A stretch of 64,000 nucleotides of DNA from Arthrobacter sp. PAMC 25486 (GTDB lineage: Bacteria; Actinomycetota; Actinomycetes; Actinomycetales; Micrococcaceae): positions 930,001 through 994,000 of the forward strand of contig NZ_CP007595.1 of the NCBI RefSeq assembly GCF_000785535.1. Reading direction: 5' to 3'. The position numbers were made by a program, and so were the translations under genes. Positions 19,896 through 31,542 of this stretch are shown here, piece by piece (the stretch's first letter is position 1; each line of letters opens with the position of its first letter). Below the pieces are notes generated by a model. That model saw only the letters and a program-made list of their open reading frames with translations. It made no database searches and had not been told where the DNA came from.

Positions 19896-21220
19896 GCGGC
19901 GGCGCCGGCCCTGTAGGGGGTGTTCAGCAAGCCGCCGAGCACCGTGGGGTGGCCGTGGAAGAACGTGGCAACGACCTTGCCGGGCAGCTCCAGCCCGGCG
20001 AACGGGGAGTTGCGGCCTTTCGTGGCCATGGCGGACGGGTCGACGTTCCAGCGGGCGGCAGGGTCAACCAGCACGATGTTGGCAGGTTCGCCAACTTCCA
20101 GCGGACGGCCCTGGTCGGCGAGCTGGCCGATCTGTGCGGGCGTGGTGGAGGTGACGCGGGCAAAGTCGGCCCAGCCCATCAGGCCGGTCTCGATCATGGT
20201 TTCCTGCACCACAGACAAGGCGGTTTCCAGGCCTGTCATGCCCATGGCCGCGGACGCCCATTCACATTCCTTGGCCTCGCTGGGGTGCGGGGCGTGGTCG
20301 GTACCGACAATGTCGATGGTGCCGTCGGCCAGGGCGGCACGCAGTGCGTGCACGTCGGAGTCTGCCCGCAGCGGCGGGTTCACCTTGTACACGGGGTTGT
20401 AGCTGCGGACCAGTTCTTCGGTCAGCAGCAGATGGTGCGGGGTGACCTCTGCTGTGACGGAGATGCCGCGTTCCTTGGCCCAGCGGATAATCTCCACCGA
20501 GCCCGCCGTCGACACGTGGCACACGTGCAGGCGTGAGCCCACGTGCTGGGCCAGCAGGACGTCGCGGGCGATGATGGACTCTTCGGCGACGGCCGGCCAG
20601 CCGGCCAGGCCAAGGTCGGCGGAGACGACGCCCTCGTTCATCTGGGCGCCCTCCGTGAGTCGGGGTTCCTGCGCGTGCTGGGCGATCACGCCGTCGAACG
20701 CTTTCACGTACTCGAGGGCACGGCGCATCATGACGGGGTCGCTGACGCAGATGCCGTCGTCGGAGAAGACGCGGACGCGGGCACGGGAATCGGCCATGGC
20801 ACCGAGCTCGGCCAGCTGCTTGCCGGCCAGGCCCACGGTCACGGCGCCGACGGGGCGCACATCAACCCAGCCGGACTCGCGGCCCAGTGTGTAAACCTGC
20901 TCCACCACGCCGGCGGTGTCGGCGACGGGCGAGCTGTTGGCCATGGCATGGACCGCGGTGAAGCCGCCCAGGGCTGCGGCACGGGTGCCGGTTTCCACCG
21001 TCTCGGCATCCTCTCGGCCGGGCTCGCGCAGGTGGGTGTGCAGATCCACCATGCCGGGCAGGGCAATCAGGGCGCTGGCGTCGATCACGGTGGCATCGCC
21101 AACCACAGCGGCGGCCAGGTCCGGCCCCACTGCGGCGATGACGCCGTCACGCACCAGGATGTCGGCGGTGTCCTTGCCCAACAGGGAAGCTGAACGAATC
21201 AAGTAACTCGGGGAAGTCAT
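19892..21220 (-). CDS. pyrC: Dihydroorotase
   Basis: PyrC cyclises carbamoyl aspartate to dihydroorotate. The 442-residue length and the metal-binding motif [13 protein letters not shown] (His 61 and His 63) place it in the class I amidohydrolase group. Further metal ligands appear in [10 protein letters not shown], and the catalytic Asp in [10 protein letters not shown]. It overlaps pyrB by 4 bp at its start and the PH-like gene by 4 bp at its end. Confidence 0.97.
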   Translation of the reverse strand: MTSPSYLIRSASLLGKDTADILVRDGVIAAVGPDLAAAVVGDATVIDASALIALPGMVDLHTHLREPGREDAETVETGTRAAALGGFTAVHAMANSSPVADTAGVVEQVYTLGRESGWVDVRPVGAVTVGLAGKQLAELGAMADSRARVRVFSDDGICVSDPVMMRRALEYVKAFDGVIAQHAQEPRLTEGAQMNEGVVSADLGLAGWPAVAEESIIARDVLLAQHVGSRLHVCHVSTAGSVEIIRWAKERGISVTAEVTPHHLLLTEELVRSYNPVYKVNPPLRADSDVHALRAALADGTIDIVGTDHAPHPSEAKECEWASAAMGMTGLETALSVVQETMIETGLMGWADFARVTSTTPAQIGQLADQGRPLEVGEPANIVLVDPAARWNVDPSAMATKGRNSPFAGLELPGKVVATFFHGHPTVLGGLLNTPYRAGAAA

Positions 21221-22275
21221 GAAGGGTCCTTTACTGACGGCAGGGTGTTGCCGGTCTGGCGCATGGTGGCCGGGGCGAGCTGGGCGGGTACTGCAAGTTT
21301 GGCGGGGGTTTCACGCATTTCCCCGGACAGCAGCAGGTACAGGGCGGCCATGCGTACCGACACACCGTTGCGGACCTGGGCCAGCACGGTGGAGCGGGCG
21401 GAGTCGGCGGCTGCGGAGGAAATTTCCAGGCCGCGGTTCATGGGGCCGGGGTGCATGATGATGGTGTCCTTGAGGTTCAGGGCATCCAATTTGGCGAGGC
21501 GGGCGTCGTCGAACCCCCACCGCCGCGCATATTCGCGGGTGGAGGGGAAGAACGAGGCGTTCATGCGTTCGGCTTGCACACGCAGCATCATGACCGCGTC
21601 AACGCCGGCTTCCAGCGCTGCGTCGAGGTCGTAGCTGACCTGGCACGGCCAATGCTCGACGCCGACCGGCAGCAAGGTGGGCGGCGCCACCAACGTGACG
21701 TGGGCGCCGAGTGTGCGCAGCAGCCACACGTTGGAGCGGGCTACGCGGGAGTGCAGCACATCGCCGACAATCAGCACGCGCATGCCTTTAAGGTCCGCTC
21801 CCACCGAGGCCGTGCCCTGGAGCTTGGCCCAGTGGGCGCGCATGGTGAACGCGTCCAGCAGAGCCTGGGTGGGGTGCGCGTGCGTGCCGTCACCGGCGTT
21901 GATGACGGCGGCGTCGATCCAGCCGGAGTTGGCCAGCTGCGCCGGGGCGCCGGAGGCCCAGTGCCGGATGACGACTGCGTCGGCGCTCATGGCTTCGAGG
22001 GTCTGGGCCGTGTCCTTGAGCGATTCGCCCTTGGACACCGAGGAGCCCTTCGCGGCGAAGTTGATGACGTCGGCGGAGAGTCGCTTGGCGGCGGCCTCAA
22101 AGGAGATGCGGGTGCGGGTGGAGTCCTCGAAGAACAGGTTCACCACGGTGCGTCCGCGCAGGGCCGGGAGCTTCTTGATCTCCCGCTCCCCCACGGCAGC
22201 CATTTCCTGGGCCGTGTCGAGGATCTGGATGGCATTTTCGTATTTGAGTTGTTCGGTGGACAGCAAATGCCTCAT
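21217..22275 (-). CDS. pyrB: Aspartate carbamoyltransferase catalytic subunit
   Basis: PyrB condenses carbamoyl phosphate and aspartate, the committed step of pyrimidine synthesis. The carbamoyl-phosphate signature STRTRISFE is at residues 52-60; the aspartate-binding region includes [10 protein letters not shown], and [11 protein letters not shown] is near the C terminus. The 352 residues include a C-terminal extension of about 25 residues beyond the usual length. No regulatory pyrI is nearby, as normal for actinobacteria. It overlaps pyrR by 4 bp. Confidence 0.97.
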   Translation of the reverse strand: MRHLLSTEQLKYENAIQILDTAQEMAAVGEREIKKLPALRGRTVVNLFFEDSTRTRISFEAAAKRLSADVINFAAKGSSVSKGESLKDTAQTLEAMSADAVVIRHWASGAPAQLANSGWIDAAVINAGDGTHAHPTQALLDAFTMRAHWAKLQGTASVGADLKGMRVLIVGDVLHSRVARSNVWLLRTLGAHVTLVAPPTLLPVGVEHWPCQVSYDLDAALEAGVDAVMMLRVQAERMNASFFPSTREYARRWGFDDARLAKLDALNLKDTIIMHPGPMNRGLEISSAAADSARSTVLAQVRNGVSVRMAALYLLLSGEMRETPAKLAVPAQLAPATMRQTGNTLPSVKDPS

Positions 22276-22883
22276 GCGCCGGCCTCAATGACCACTTCGT
22301 CGTTGGAGGGTTCCCCGCCGTCGATTTCCGACAGCCTGACCCGCACTTTTTCACTGGAGGACGTGGGCAGGTTTTTGCCCACGTGGTCTGCGCGGATGGG
22401 AAGTTCGCGGTGGCCGCGGTCTACGAGGACGGCGAGGCGCACGGCGCGGGGGCGGCCAAGATCCACGAGTGCGTCCAGCGCTGCACGGATGGTGCGGCCC
22501 GAATAGAGCACGTCATCAACGAGCACCACAGTTTTTCCGTCAATGCCGGAGGCCGGGAGTTCGGTGCGCTGGGGTGCTCTGGTGGGGTGGTGGGCCAGGT
22601 CGTCTCGGAACATGGTGACGTCAAGCTGGCCGACAATGGCGCTGGGATCAATGTCCGGATCGCTGGCGGCCAACTTGGCGGCCAGGCGCTGGGCCAAGGG
22701 ATATCCTCGGCGGGGGATGCCCAGGAGCAGCAGGTTGGCGCCGCCCTTGTTGGCTTCCAAAATCTCATAGGCGATACGAGTCAGCGCCCGTTCAATGTCT
22801 GCTGCGGCAAGAACCACACGCGACACAGTGACCGGCGCCGAGGTTTGCTGAACGTCCCCAAAAGCTTCAGAGGAATTCTTCAT
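22272..22883 (-). CDS. pyrR: Bifunctional pyr operon regulator / uracil phosphoribosyltransferase
   Basis: PyrR binds pyr mRNA in response to UMP/UTP and has weak uracil phosphoribosyltransferase activity. The PRPP-binding motif is [17 protein letters not shown]. The ATG at 22883 (MKNSSEAFG) is chosen because GGGGA lies eight bases upstream; the GTG at 22910 would sit inside the predicted PyrR-binding hairpin. The resulting protein is 203 residues. It is the first gene of the seven-gene pyr operon, and its own ribosome binding site is covered by the likely operator, which suggests autoregulation. Confidence 0.96.
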   Translation of the reverse strand: MKNSSEAFGDVQQTSAPVTVSRVVLAAADIERALTRIAYEILEANKGGANLLLLGIPRRGYPLAQRLAAKLAASDPDIDPSAIVGQLDVTMFRDDLAHHPTRAPQRTELPASGIDGKTVVLVDDVLYSGRTIRAALDALVDLGRPRAVRLAVLVDRGHRELPIRADHVGKNLPTSSSEKVRVRLSEIDGGEPSNDEVVIEAGA

Positions 22884-22890
22884 TTCTCGC

Positions 22891-22915
22891 GTCCCCTTTC
22901 CCCGCCTCACAGGAC
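22891..22915 (-). promoter_or_regulatory. Putative PyrR-binding RNA hairpin over the pyrR ribosome binding site
   Basis: On the mRNA strand the segment begins GTCCTGTGAGGCGGGGAAAG, which fits the PyrR-binding consensus ARUCCNGNGAGGYUNNNAAG at most positions. GTCC at its 5' end can pair with GGAC at 22891-22894, which includes part of the Shine-Dalgarno AGGGGA. Folding with PyrR bound would hide the ribosome binding site. Translational repression of this kind is established for Mycobacterium smegmatis pyrR. Confidence 0.65.
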
Positions 22916-22918
22916 GGA

Positions 22919-22947
22919 ATTAAAAGGTTGAATGCGTACACTTTAAA
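22919..22947 (-). promoter_or_regulatory. Putative pyr operon promoter
   Basis: TTTAAA (22942-22947) and TTTAAT (22919-22924) are spaced by 17 bp on the minus strand. Transcription would start near 22912, placing the PyrR-binding hairpin at the extreme 5' end of the mRNA. Confidence 0.5.
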
Positions 22948-23076
22948 CTACCACAGGGCCCGCTGCTGCCCAGGTCTGCCACGGGCCCCCACACCGGTCG
23001 CCACGGGCGGCACCGGCGCCTCAAGAGCTCAGAAAATTGTTCCGCGCGGCAGCTCTGTGGGTGCGGCGGCTGCCCC

Positions 23077-23082
23077 TAGTGT
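23077..23082 (+). promoter_or_regulatory. Putative -10 element of a leaderless prsW-like promoter
   Basis: TAGTGT fits TANNNT and lies seven bases before the ATG at 23090. No Shine-Dalgarno is visible, which favours leaderless translation. Confidence 0.35.
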
Positions 23083-23089
23083 TGAAGCC

Positions 23090-24379
23090 ATGAGTGAACC
23101 CACACCTTGGCAGAGCCCGGCTGCTGGCGCCCCCGGCGCTCCCCCGGCACCTCTTTCCAGCCCAGCAGCACCGGCCCTTGACCACCCCGACGGCACCGGC
23201 CGCTGGTCCCAGGCGGCCCTCCCCGCCGCGCATGGCAGGCGCCGGGGCATGTCACTGAAGGTGACAAACATCATTTTGCTGTGCGTGCTGGCGCTGGTCA
23301 TGGTCGGCACCCTGGCCTTCTTTGCCAGCTCACTGGGTGTCAACGTTTTTTTGATTTGTGGTGCCCTGGCACTCATTCCATTGTGCATTTGTGTTGCCAG
23401 CCTGGTGTGGATCGACCGGTGGGAACCTGAACCGGTGCCGGCCCTCATCGTGGCCTTTTGCTGGGGTGCCGGCATGGCCGTCGTGACGACACTGGTGTTG
23501 GGCAGCTGGGTGCAGCCGCTGCTCATGAACGGGAACTCCCCGGCCAACGCCGATATGGTGGGCGCCGTCATCCAGGCACCCCTGGTGGAGGAGATCTGCA
23601 AGGGGGCGGGGTTGCTCCTGCTGTTTTTCCTGCGCCGACGCACCTTTGACGGCCCCATCGACGGGCTGGTCTATGCGGGGTTGATTGCTGCCGGGTTCGC
23701 CTTCACCGAGAACATTCTTTACTTTGGCCAGGCACTGCAGGAAGCCGACGGTGCCGCTGGCGGGCTCGTGGGAATCTTCATCGTCAGGGGCATGATGTCC
23801 CCGTTCGCCCATGTCATGTTTACCGCCATGCTCGGCATCTGCGTCGGCTGGGCCGCCCGCTACGGCGGCACGCGACTGGTGCTTGGCGCCTGGGTGGTGG
23901 GACTGCTCCCGGCCATGCTGTTGCACGGGCTCTGGAACGCCACCTCGTTCCTCGGTGCCAACTTCTTTGTCATGTATGTGGTGTTGCAGGTGCCGCTGTT
24001 CATCTTGTTCATTGTGGGCATCATCCTGTTGCGCCGTTCCGAGGCGAAGCTCACCCGGCAACGCCTCGGTGAGTATGTGGCGTCAGGCTGGTTCACACCG
24101 CAGGAGGTGCCGATGCTCGCAACGGGTGCCGGCCGCCGTCGTGCCTTGACCTGGTCAAAGTCCTTCGCAGCAGGGCCCGTCATGAAGGAGTTCATCCGGC
24201 TGGCCACCCGCCTGGCCTTTGTGCGCCAGCGCCTGATCGTTGACGCGAAAGCCGCACGGGGCCCGTCCGCGGCGGCACGCTTCGCAGCGGGCCAGGAACA
24301 GGAAGCCGAACTCCTGGGCGAACTCGTTCAGGTGCGCCACGAACTCCTGGCCCGCCACGGTGCCGCCCTCACACGCTGA
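23090..24379 (+). CDS. PrsW-family intramembrane metalloprotease
   Basis: This 429-residue polytopic membrane protein belongs to the PrsW family, related to CAAX-type intramembrane proteases; B. subtilis PrsW starts cleavage of an anti-sigma factor. The expected motifs are present: APLVEEICKG with the Glu-Glu pair, FAFTENILYF, HVMFTAMLGI, and LLHGLWNAT. About eight hydrophobic segments run from residue 55 to 310. The N-terminal 50 residues are Pro/Ala-rich and cytoplasmic. The ATG at 23090 is chosen because the longer open frame to 22928 lacks a ribosome binding site. It is the only plus-strand gene between the pyr and nusB-efp blocks and ends at a shared terminator. Its substrate is unknown. 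Confidence 0.88.
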   Translation: MSEPTPWQSPAAGAPGAPPAPLSSPAAPALDHPDGTGRWSQAALPAAHGRRRGMSLKVTNIILLCVLALVMVGTLAFFASSLGVNVFLICGALALIPLCICVASLVWIDRWEPEPVPALIVAFCWGAGMAVVTTLVLGSWVQPLLMNGNSPANADMVGAVIQAPLVEEICKGAGLLLLFFLRRRTFDGPIDGLVYAGLIAAGFAFTENILYFGQALQEADGAAGGLVGIFIVRGMMSPFAHVMFTAMLGICVGWAARYGGTRLVLGAWVVGLLPAMLLHGLWNATSFLGANFFVMYVVLQVPLFILFIVGIILLRRSEAKLTRQRLGEYVASGWFTPQEVPMLATGAGRRRALTWSKSFAAGPVMKEFIRLATRLAFVRQRLIVDAKAARGPSAAARFAAGQEQEAELLGELVQVRHELLARHGAALTR

Positions 24380-24414
24380 CAACTGACGGCGCCGGCCAAC
24401 GCCGTAAAAGAAAA

Positions 24415-24477
24415 TGACCCGCAGAAAACGACGAAAACACGTGAAATTCGGTGTTTTTCGCCGTTTTCTGCGGGTCA
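24415..24477. terminator. Long bidirectional terminator-like hairpin between prsW-like gene and nusB
   Basis: TGACCCGCAGAAAACG at 24415 is mirrored by CGTTTTCTGCGGGTCA ending at 24477. The inner arms (CGAAAACAC/GTGTTTTTCG) extend the stem to about 26 bp with an offset base. It lies between convergent stops at 24379 (plus) and 24505 (minus). Confidence 0.75.
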
Positions 24478-24504
24478 GTGTGCAAAAAGAGGTGCCCGTG
24501 GGGA

Positions 24505-24951
24505 CTACGCCAAGAGGGTCGGCTTGATCTGCTGCAGACGGCCGAGCAGTCCGTTGATGAACTGCGGGGACTCATCCGTTGACAGCATCTTGGCCAGCTC
24601 CACGGCTTCGCTCACGGCGACGGCGTCGGGGACGTCGTCGTTGTAGAGCAGCTCCCAGGTGCCGATGCGCAGGATGATGCGGTCGACGGCGGGCATGCGT
24701 TCCAGCGTCCAGCCCTGCGAGTACGTCGCCAGGAACTCATCGATGTTCTCGGTCATGGCCGTGACGCCCTCGACCAGGTCCACCGTGTAGAGGTTGATGA
24801 TTTGGTCAGCGATTTCGCGCCGCGCCGTCATGGCCGACATGGCACTGACGTCGCGCTGCTCCGCCTCGAACAAGATGTCCAAGGCACGGCGCCGAGCCTT
24901 GCTTCGCGCCGAATTTGGTTTGCCCGACGGGCTGATTTGAGTGCTTGCCAC
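24505..24951 (-). CDS. nusB: Transcription antitermination protein NusB
   Basis: NusB binds boxA RNA with S10 (NusE) in antitermination complexes on rRNA operons. The 148-residue all-helical protein has the conserved segments ARRRALDILFEAEQR, RMPAVDRIILRIGTWELLY, and AVSEAVELAKMLSTDESPQF followed by INGLL. The GTG at 24951 shares one base with the efp stop (TAGTG), so it is coupled to efp as in other actinobacteria. Confidence 0.96.
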   Translation of the reverse strand: MASTQISPSGKPNSARSKARRRALDILFEAEQRDVSAMSAMTARREIADQIINLYTVDLVEGVTAMTENIDEFLATYSQGWTLERMPAVDRIILRIGTWELLYNDDVPDAVAVSEAVELAKMLSTDESPQFINGLLGRLQQIKPTLLA

Positions 24952-25514
24952 TACTCGCTGACACGTCCCAAGTAGCTGCCGTCGCGGGTGTCGACCTTGA
25001 CGAGGGTGTTGTTCTCAACGAAGAGGGGAACCTGGATTTCCAGGCCGGTCTCAACCGTGGCGGGCTTGGTGCCGGCGGAGGAGCGATCGCCCTGCAGGCC
25101 CGGCTCGGTGTAGGTGATACGCAGCTGGACGGACGGGGGCAGCTCGAGGTACAGCGGCGAACCTTCGTGCAGCGCTATGGTCACGTTGATGTTTTCCAGC
25201 ATGTAGTTCGTGGCGTCGCCAACGGTCTTGCCGGACACGGTGATCTGGTCGTAGTTGTCCAGGTCCATGAACACGTAGTCTTCGCCGTCCTGGTACAGGT
25301 ACTGGAAGTCCGAGCGGTCAACCGTGGCGGTTTCAATCTTCAGACCGGCGTTGAACGTCTTGTCCACGACCTTGCCGGAGAGGATGTTGCGCATCTTGGT
25401 ACGAACGAACGCGCCACCCTTGCCCGGCTTGACGTGCTGGAATTCCAGCACATTCCAGAGCTGTCCTTCAAGTTTGAGAACGGTGCCGTTCTTAATATCG
25501 TTAGTCGTTGCCAC
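24951..25514 (-). CDS. efp: Elongation factor P
   Basis: EF-P relieves ribosome stalling at polyproline stretches. The 187-residue length and three-domain organisation are typical, with KOW-like domain I and two OB folds. The loop that carries the modified residue in other bacteria is [14 protein letters not shown], with Lys32 at the tip. The GTG start at 25514 is preceded by AGAGG six bases upstream. It is the first gene of the efp-nusB pair. Confidence 0.97.
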   Translation of the reverse strand: MATTNDIKNGTVLKLEGQLWNVLEFQHVKPGKGGAFVRTKMRNILSGKVVDKTFNAGLKIETATVDRSDFQYLYQDGEDYVFMDLDNYDQITVSGKTVGDATNYMLENINVTIALHEGSPLYLELPPSVQLRITYTEPGLQGDRSSAGTKPATVETGLEIQVPLFVENNTLVKVDTRDGSYLGRVSE

Positions 25515-25745
25515 AGTAGCCTCTTAGCGTATAAGTGTTATCAAAAATCCATTGACCATACTACCGCACACCGCCGAGCTGCGCCGCATGATGTGCCACA
25601 CCTCCCCCGGTGTCCGGTTCCACTGTTTCCCGCCATGGAAGCACGACGCCGGCCTGCCGCCGTCCGCTTTCGCCCCACCAACCCGCGTTACACGTCCAAA
25701 TGAACGACCGGCCAGTGGGTGCGCGTGGATGGGAGAATCCGGGCC
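25515..25745 (-). other. Non-coding region upstream of efp
   Basis: This stretch separates efp from the repeat at the end of the TPR-like gene. Near the efp start a TTATAC hexamer could be a -10 element, with a poor -35 17 bp upstream. I see no RNA gene and no convincing ORF in the remainder. Confidence 0.5.
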
Positions 25746-25826
25746 GGGAGGGCGTGGGTGGGGCCACGCTTGCCAGGTTCCCGGGAAATCGCGGCAGCGA
25801 TTTATCGGGCCGGCAAGTGGGGACTA
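25746..25826 (-). repeat. 81-bp dispersed repeat, copy 1 (minus), starting at a stop codon
   Basis: Read on the minus strand, this begins TAGTCCCCACTTGCCGGCCC, where TAG is the stop of the upstream TPR-like gene, and ends CACCCACGCCCTCCC. It matches 47490-47570 at 74 of 81 positions. All seven differences fall in the first half, in and beside the central palindrome, while the last 31 bases are identical. Confidence 0.9.
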
Positions 25827-26324
25827 TTCCCGTTCGGCGAGGTCCAGGGCGCGCTTGAGTGAGACGGTGGCCGAGTAGATGGCCGTGGCGTCCGAGCCGG
25901 AGGCCACCCGAAGTTCCAGTGACCGGCTGAACTGCTTCGCCGCCGCCTCGTATTGGCCGCTGCTGAAGTGCACCTTGCCCAGTTGCTGGAACACCCACGG
26001 CTCCATGGGGGTGCCGGCAACCTCCGGCAGGAGTCCGCGGAGAATTCGTTCGGCGCGGTCGAAGTGCTTGCTGGCGCGCAATACCTCGGCATCGAGCACC
26101 TGCAGGCGCAATGAGCCGGGGTCGGTCAGGCGGGCGTCGGCGGCCAGGTCGGCGGCCTCGGACGTCAACCCGCGGGCTAGCAGGACAAAGATTTCATCTC
26201 CAACGTCTCCGGAGTGGGCCAGCGCCTCGGTGCAGGCGTCAGCGTCAACAACCTCCGGCAACAGCGTTTCGGGGTTGACTGCCGTGCCTGGGAAGCCTGC
26301 TGAGGGCCAGTCCTTCAACCCCAT
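25824..26324 (-). CDS. Small TPR-like protein of unknown function
   Basis: This 166-residue helical protein has TPR-like pairs of helices in its second half, for example HFDRAERILRGLLPE and WVFQQLGKVHFSSGQYEAAAKQF. It has no signal peptide or TM segment. It lies one base after the aroB stop and is probably the last gene of the aro transcript. The stop codon is the first triplet of an 81-bp repeat. A protein-interaction role is plausible, but no partner can be named. Confidence 0.75.
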   Translation of the reverse strand: MGLKDWPSAGFPGTAVNPETLLPEVVDADACTEALAHSGDVGDEIFVLLARGLTSEAADLAADARLTDPGSLRLQVLDAEVLRASKHFDRAERILRGLLPEVAGTPMEPWVFQQLGKVHFSSGQYEAAAKQFSRSLELRVASGSDATAIYSATVSLKRALDLAERE

Positions 26325-26325
26325 C

Positions 26326-28000
<1,675 letters not shown>

Positions 28001-28001
<1 letters not shown>

Positions 28002-29200
28002 CAGTGTCCCTGCGTGTCCAGATTGGCCGGGATGGCCGCAAGGTAGCTGTCCATGTTGCGCTGGGTTTCAGCAATGGAGTCCCCGCCGAACTTCTCCACG
28101 AGGGCCTCAGCCAGCACCAGGGCGGTCATAGCCTCGGCTACAACGCCGGCAGCGGGTACGGCACACACGTCGGAGCGCTGGTGGTGGGCCTTGGCGGGCT
28201 CCCCGGTGGCCACGTCAATGGTCTTCAGTGCCCGGGGCACGGTGGCGATGGGCTTCATGGCGGCTCGCACGCGCAGCACGTCGCCGATGCTCATGCCGCC
28301 TTCGATGCCGCCAGCGCGGTTGGAGGTGCGGATGATGCGCCCGGAGCCGTCCCGCACAATTTCATCGTGCGCAGCGGAGCCGCGGCGTGCGGCGGTGGCG
28401 AAGCCGTCACCCACTTCCACACCCTTGATGGCCTGGATGCCCATGAGCGCACCGGCCAGGCGGGAGTCGAGGCGGCGGTCCCAGTGGACGTAGCTGCCCA
28501 GTCCGGGAGGCAAGTTATAGGCGAGCACCTCAACAACGCCGCCGAGGGTTTCGCCCTGCTTCTGGGCGGTGTCGACCTCTTCCACCATGGCGGCGGAGGT
28601 GGCTGCGTCAAAGCAACGCAGCGGGTCGGCGTCGAGCGCGGCCACGTCGGCAAGGACCGGCAGTGCGGCGTCTTCGGGCGAGGCGATCGAGGCGATCTGC
28701 ACCGTGTGGCTGACCAGTTCGACGCCGACGGCAGCCAGCATCTGGGCTGCAACCACGCCGAGTGCCACACGGGTGGCGGTTTCGCGGGCGCTGGCACGCT
28801 CCAGGACGGGGCGGGCCTCATCAAAGGCGTACTTCTGCATGCCCGTGAAGTCGGCGTGGCCGGGGCGCGGGCGGGTCAGCGGCGCGTTGCGGGCCTGGCC
28901 CGCCAGCTCCTCGGTGTCGACGGGGTCGGCAGACATGATCTGCTCCCACTTGGGCCATTCGGAGTTGGCAATCTGGATCGCCACCGGCCCGCCCTGGGTC
29001 AGCCCGTGCCGGACACCGCCCAGGATCGTGACGACGTCCTGTTCAAACTTCATCCGGGCGCCACGGCCGTAGCCGAGGCGGCGGCGTGCCAGGGCGTCCT
29101 GGATGTGGGCGCTTGTGAGCTCCACACCGGCAGGGACGCCTTCAATAATTCCAACGAGTGCCGGGCCATGTGATTCTCCGGCGGTCAACCAACGCAACAT
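28001..29200 (-). CDS. aroC: Chorismate synthase
   Basis: AroC converts EPSP to chorismate using reduced FMN. The N terminus [16 protein letters not shown] contains signature 1, and the conserved region [13 protein letters not shown] is present. The ATG at 29200 gives the standard 399 residues; upstream in-frame residues are not conserved. It sits between aroE and aroK, and EPSP synthase is not in the window. Confidence 0.97.
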
Positions 29201-29205
29201 ACTCT

Positions 29206-30117
29206 CTATCCTGCCATGTTCTGTTCGTAGGGATTTCGCCGCGGAACACCAATTGCGTCGCACATCACATTGATGACGTCTCCCAGTTGCTCTGTGTCGA
29301 GGCGCCCGAATCCTGCGGCGGCCGTGAACAGCCTGACTTGTTCCACACCTTGGTATAAAAGCATTTCAATCCCGGCCACGACCGTGCCGCCGGCCTGCTC
29401 CCACGCGAGACCCAGCTCACTCGGCCACGGGTCATAGGCCACATCCAGCAGCAGCGCCCCGGCAACCGCCGGCCCGGTGCGCAGGAATTCCTTCGCCAAA
29501 CCGTCCGCACCGTGCGGGGGCAGGGTGGAGATGACAACGTCGTAGCCGGCCAGTCTCTGTGCCGCCTGGTCAAAGGATTCAAGGTCGACGGCGGTCCCCA
29601 GTTTCTGTGCCACGTCGAGGGTCCCAGCGGCCTTCTGCGGGTTGCGCACATACAGGTCGATCGCGGCGGCGTCCAGGTGGGCCAGTGCGGCAATAGCGGA
29701 GACCGCCGTGCCGCCGCCGCCGAGGATGGCTGCGCGCGGGCGCTCGCCCACGCCGGCATGGCGCAGGGAGTTCACGATCCCCGGCACGTCAGTGTTGTCC
29801 CCCACAAGGTGAGTGCGTCCGGCGTCGTCCGTGGTGCACACAATGGTGTTCACGGCACCCAGGGCGGCGGCCACGGGGGTGAGCTCGTCGACGAGGTCAA
29901 CGGCGGCGTTCTTCAGCGGCATGGTGACGGACAGGCCGTACCAATTGCCGTCCGTGCGGACCCGGGCCACGAGGGCGGCCAGGGCTGGGATTTGGACGTC
30001 GATGGCTTGGTAGGGCAGCTCGGCACCGAGGACGGCGTAGGCGGCATTGTGCATGGCGGGTGATTTGGAGTGTCCGATGGGATGCCCCAAAACCGCGCCC
30101 TGGAGAGGCTGTTTCAC
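29206..30117 (-). CDS. aroE: Shikimate 5-dehydrogenase
   Basis: AroE reduces 3-dehydroshikimate to shikimate with NADPH. The substrate-binding motif [13 protein letters not shown] is near residue 15, the catalytic Lys is in [11 protein letters not shown], and the NADP loop is [13 protein letters not shown]. The start is GTG at 30117, directly adjoining the mltG stop. The 303-residue length is slightly longer than E. coli AroE. Confidence 0.95.
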   Translation of the reverse strand: MKQPLQGAVLGHPIGHSKSPAMHNAAYAVLGAELPYQAIDVQIPALAALVARVRTDGNWYGLSVTMPLKNAAVDLVDELTPVAAALGAVNTIVCTTDDAGRTHLVGDNTDVPGIVNSLRHAGVGERPRAAILGGGGTAVSAIAALAHLDAAAIDLYVRNPQKAAGTLDVAQKLGTAVDLESFDQAAQRLAGYDVVISTLPPHGADGLAKEFLRTGPAVAGALLLDVAYDPWPSELGLAWEQAGGTVVAGIEMLLYQGVEQVRLFTAAAGFGRLDTEQLGDVINVMCDAIGVPRRNPYEQNMAG

Positions 30118-31542
30118 TTATTCGCACTTCCCCTGGTTCGCATCGCACCAGGCAACGTACTTGGCGACGTTGGCCTGGTGTTCGGCAAAGGTGGCCGCGT
30201 AGAGCGTCTCGCCGGTGTCCAGGTCGATGGTCACCCAGAAGTAATACGGGTTGGCCTCGGGATGTGCGGCCGCCTCAATCGCCTTGCTGCCGGGAGAGCC
30301 GATGGGGCCCACGGGCAGGCCTGGGTTGGCGAAGGTGTTGTAGGGGTTGGACTTGTCGGCCTTTTGCTCGGCCGTGATGTTGTAGGTCTTGATGCCGAGC
30401 CCATACGCTACGGTGGCATCGGATTCCAGCCGGCCGCCGGTTTCGGCATTCGGCTTGTTGATGCGGTTCTCGATGGCGCCGGAGATCATGGCGTAGTTGG
30501 CCTCGTTGCCTTCAAACTCGATGATGCTGGCAACGGTTAGGATCCGGTACTGCTCACTCGGGTCGGTAACACCGGTGTTGATCAGTGAAGTCTTCGTGGC
30601 CGTGACAAGTTCCTCAAGAACACTCTTCGCATCGATGTCGATGGAGAAGCGGTACTCCCCCGGTGCCAGGTAGCCTTCAAGGTTCTTTGCCTGGGGAGGC
30701 AGGTCAAACAAGGCCGGCTGGTTGGCCAATTCCTCAAATTGGGAAACAGGCAGGCCCGTGCTGTTGGCCAGCACCTGCAGGGTTTCGCCGATGCGCAGGT
30801 TTTGTGCCACGGCGGCGTAATGGACCTTGTTGCCGTCAACTGCCAGCAGTACGGACACGACATCGGAGGCCTTCATCTGGTGCCGCATTTCAAAGGTGCC
30901 CGGCTGCAGCGACGCTGCGCCTTCAGCATCATTAAGGGCATTCAGGAACGCTTGCTCGCTGGCAACAATGTCTTCAGATTTCAACTCGCTGGCGATGGAG
31001 CGCCCGGTGGCGCCGTCAGGGACAACGAAGGCCACTGTTCCCGTGCCGGGGCCCGGGTAGTCGGGGGTCTCAAAGCCGCCGAGCATGGGCTTGACCGCTT
31101 GGAAGGCAAAGTATACGACCGCCGCAAAGAGCAGCACGATGACCAAGAAGACCAGGCTGCGCCGGCGTTTGCGCACACGTTTTGACACGCGGCTGTTGCG
31201 ACGTGAGGGCAGGGGTTCGGCGTAATCGACCTCATAGTCGCCGTGTTCTTCCTGGTGAATCTCCTCGTACTGGTGCTCCCCGTTGTGCGTGTCCGCGTCG
31301 TGTGCCGCAGCCGCCAGCTCATCCTGTGGTGCCTCATAAGTGGGCTCCTCGTAGAGGGGCGCCTCATAGTCCGGTGCCACGTAGTGGGGCACGTTGGCGT
31401 GGCTGTCCTGGTCGAAGGGCTGCCCGTGGGGCGCATCGTCCGGGTGGGCAGGGTGGGCCGCATCGTCCGGGTGGGCCCAGGCGGTGCCAGGGACGTCGTC
31501 GGTCGCGGGGGCGGGCGCGTGGCCGTTAACGTGCTTGCTCAT
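30118..31542 (-). CDS. mltG: Endolytic murein transglycosylase MltG
   Basis: MltG (YceG family) cleaves nascent peptidoglycan and is thought to set glycan length. The 474-residue protein has a long cytoplasmic N-terminal region (about 125 residues) rich in His, Asp, Glu and Pro. A basic stop RVRKRRRS precedes one TM helix (residues 128-148), then comes a LysM-like subdomain and the YceG domain. The catalytic Glu lies in SIIEFEGN. It overlaps ruvX by 4 bp. The acidic N-terminal tail is longer than in many homologues. Confidence 0.95.
   Translation of the reverse strand: MSKHVNGHAPAPATDDVPGTAWAHPDDAAHPAHPDDAPHGQPFDQDSHANVPHYVAPDYEAPLYEEPTYEAPQDELAAAAHDADTHNGEHQYEEIHQEEHGDYEVDYAEPLPSRRNSRVSKRVRKRRRSLVFLVIVLLFAAVVYFAFQAVKPMLGGFETPDYPGPGTGTVAFVVPDGATGRSIASELKSEDIVASEQAFLNALNDAEGAASLQPGTFEMRHQMKASDVVSVLLAVDGNKVHYAAVAQNLRIGETLQVLANSTGLPVSQFEELANQPALFDLPPQAKNLEGYLAPGEYRFSIDIDAKSVLEELVTATKTSLINTGVTDPSEQYRILTVASIIEFEGNEANYAMISGAIENRINKPNAETGGRLESDATVAYGLGIKTYNITAEQKADKSNPYNTFANPGLPVGPIGSPGSKAIEAAAHPEANPYYFWVTIDLDTGETLYAATFAEHQANVAKYVAWCDANQGKCE

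Noticed and set aside
25561..25998. A 145-codon minus-strand frame across the efp-TPR gap
   Set aside because: It runs through the 81-bp repeat and the TPR-like gene in another frame and has no supporting motif or ribosome binding site.
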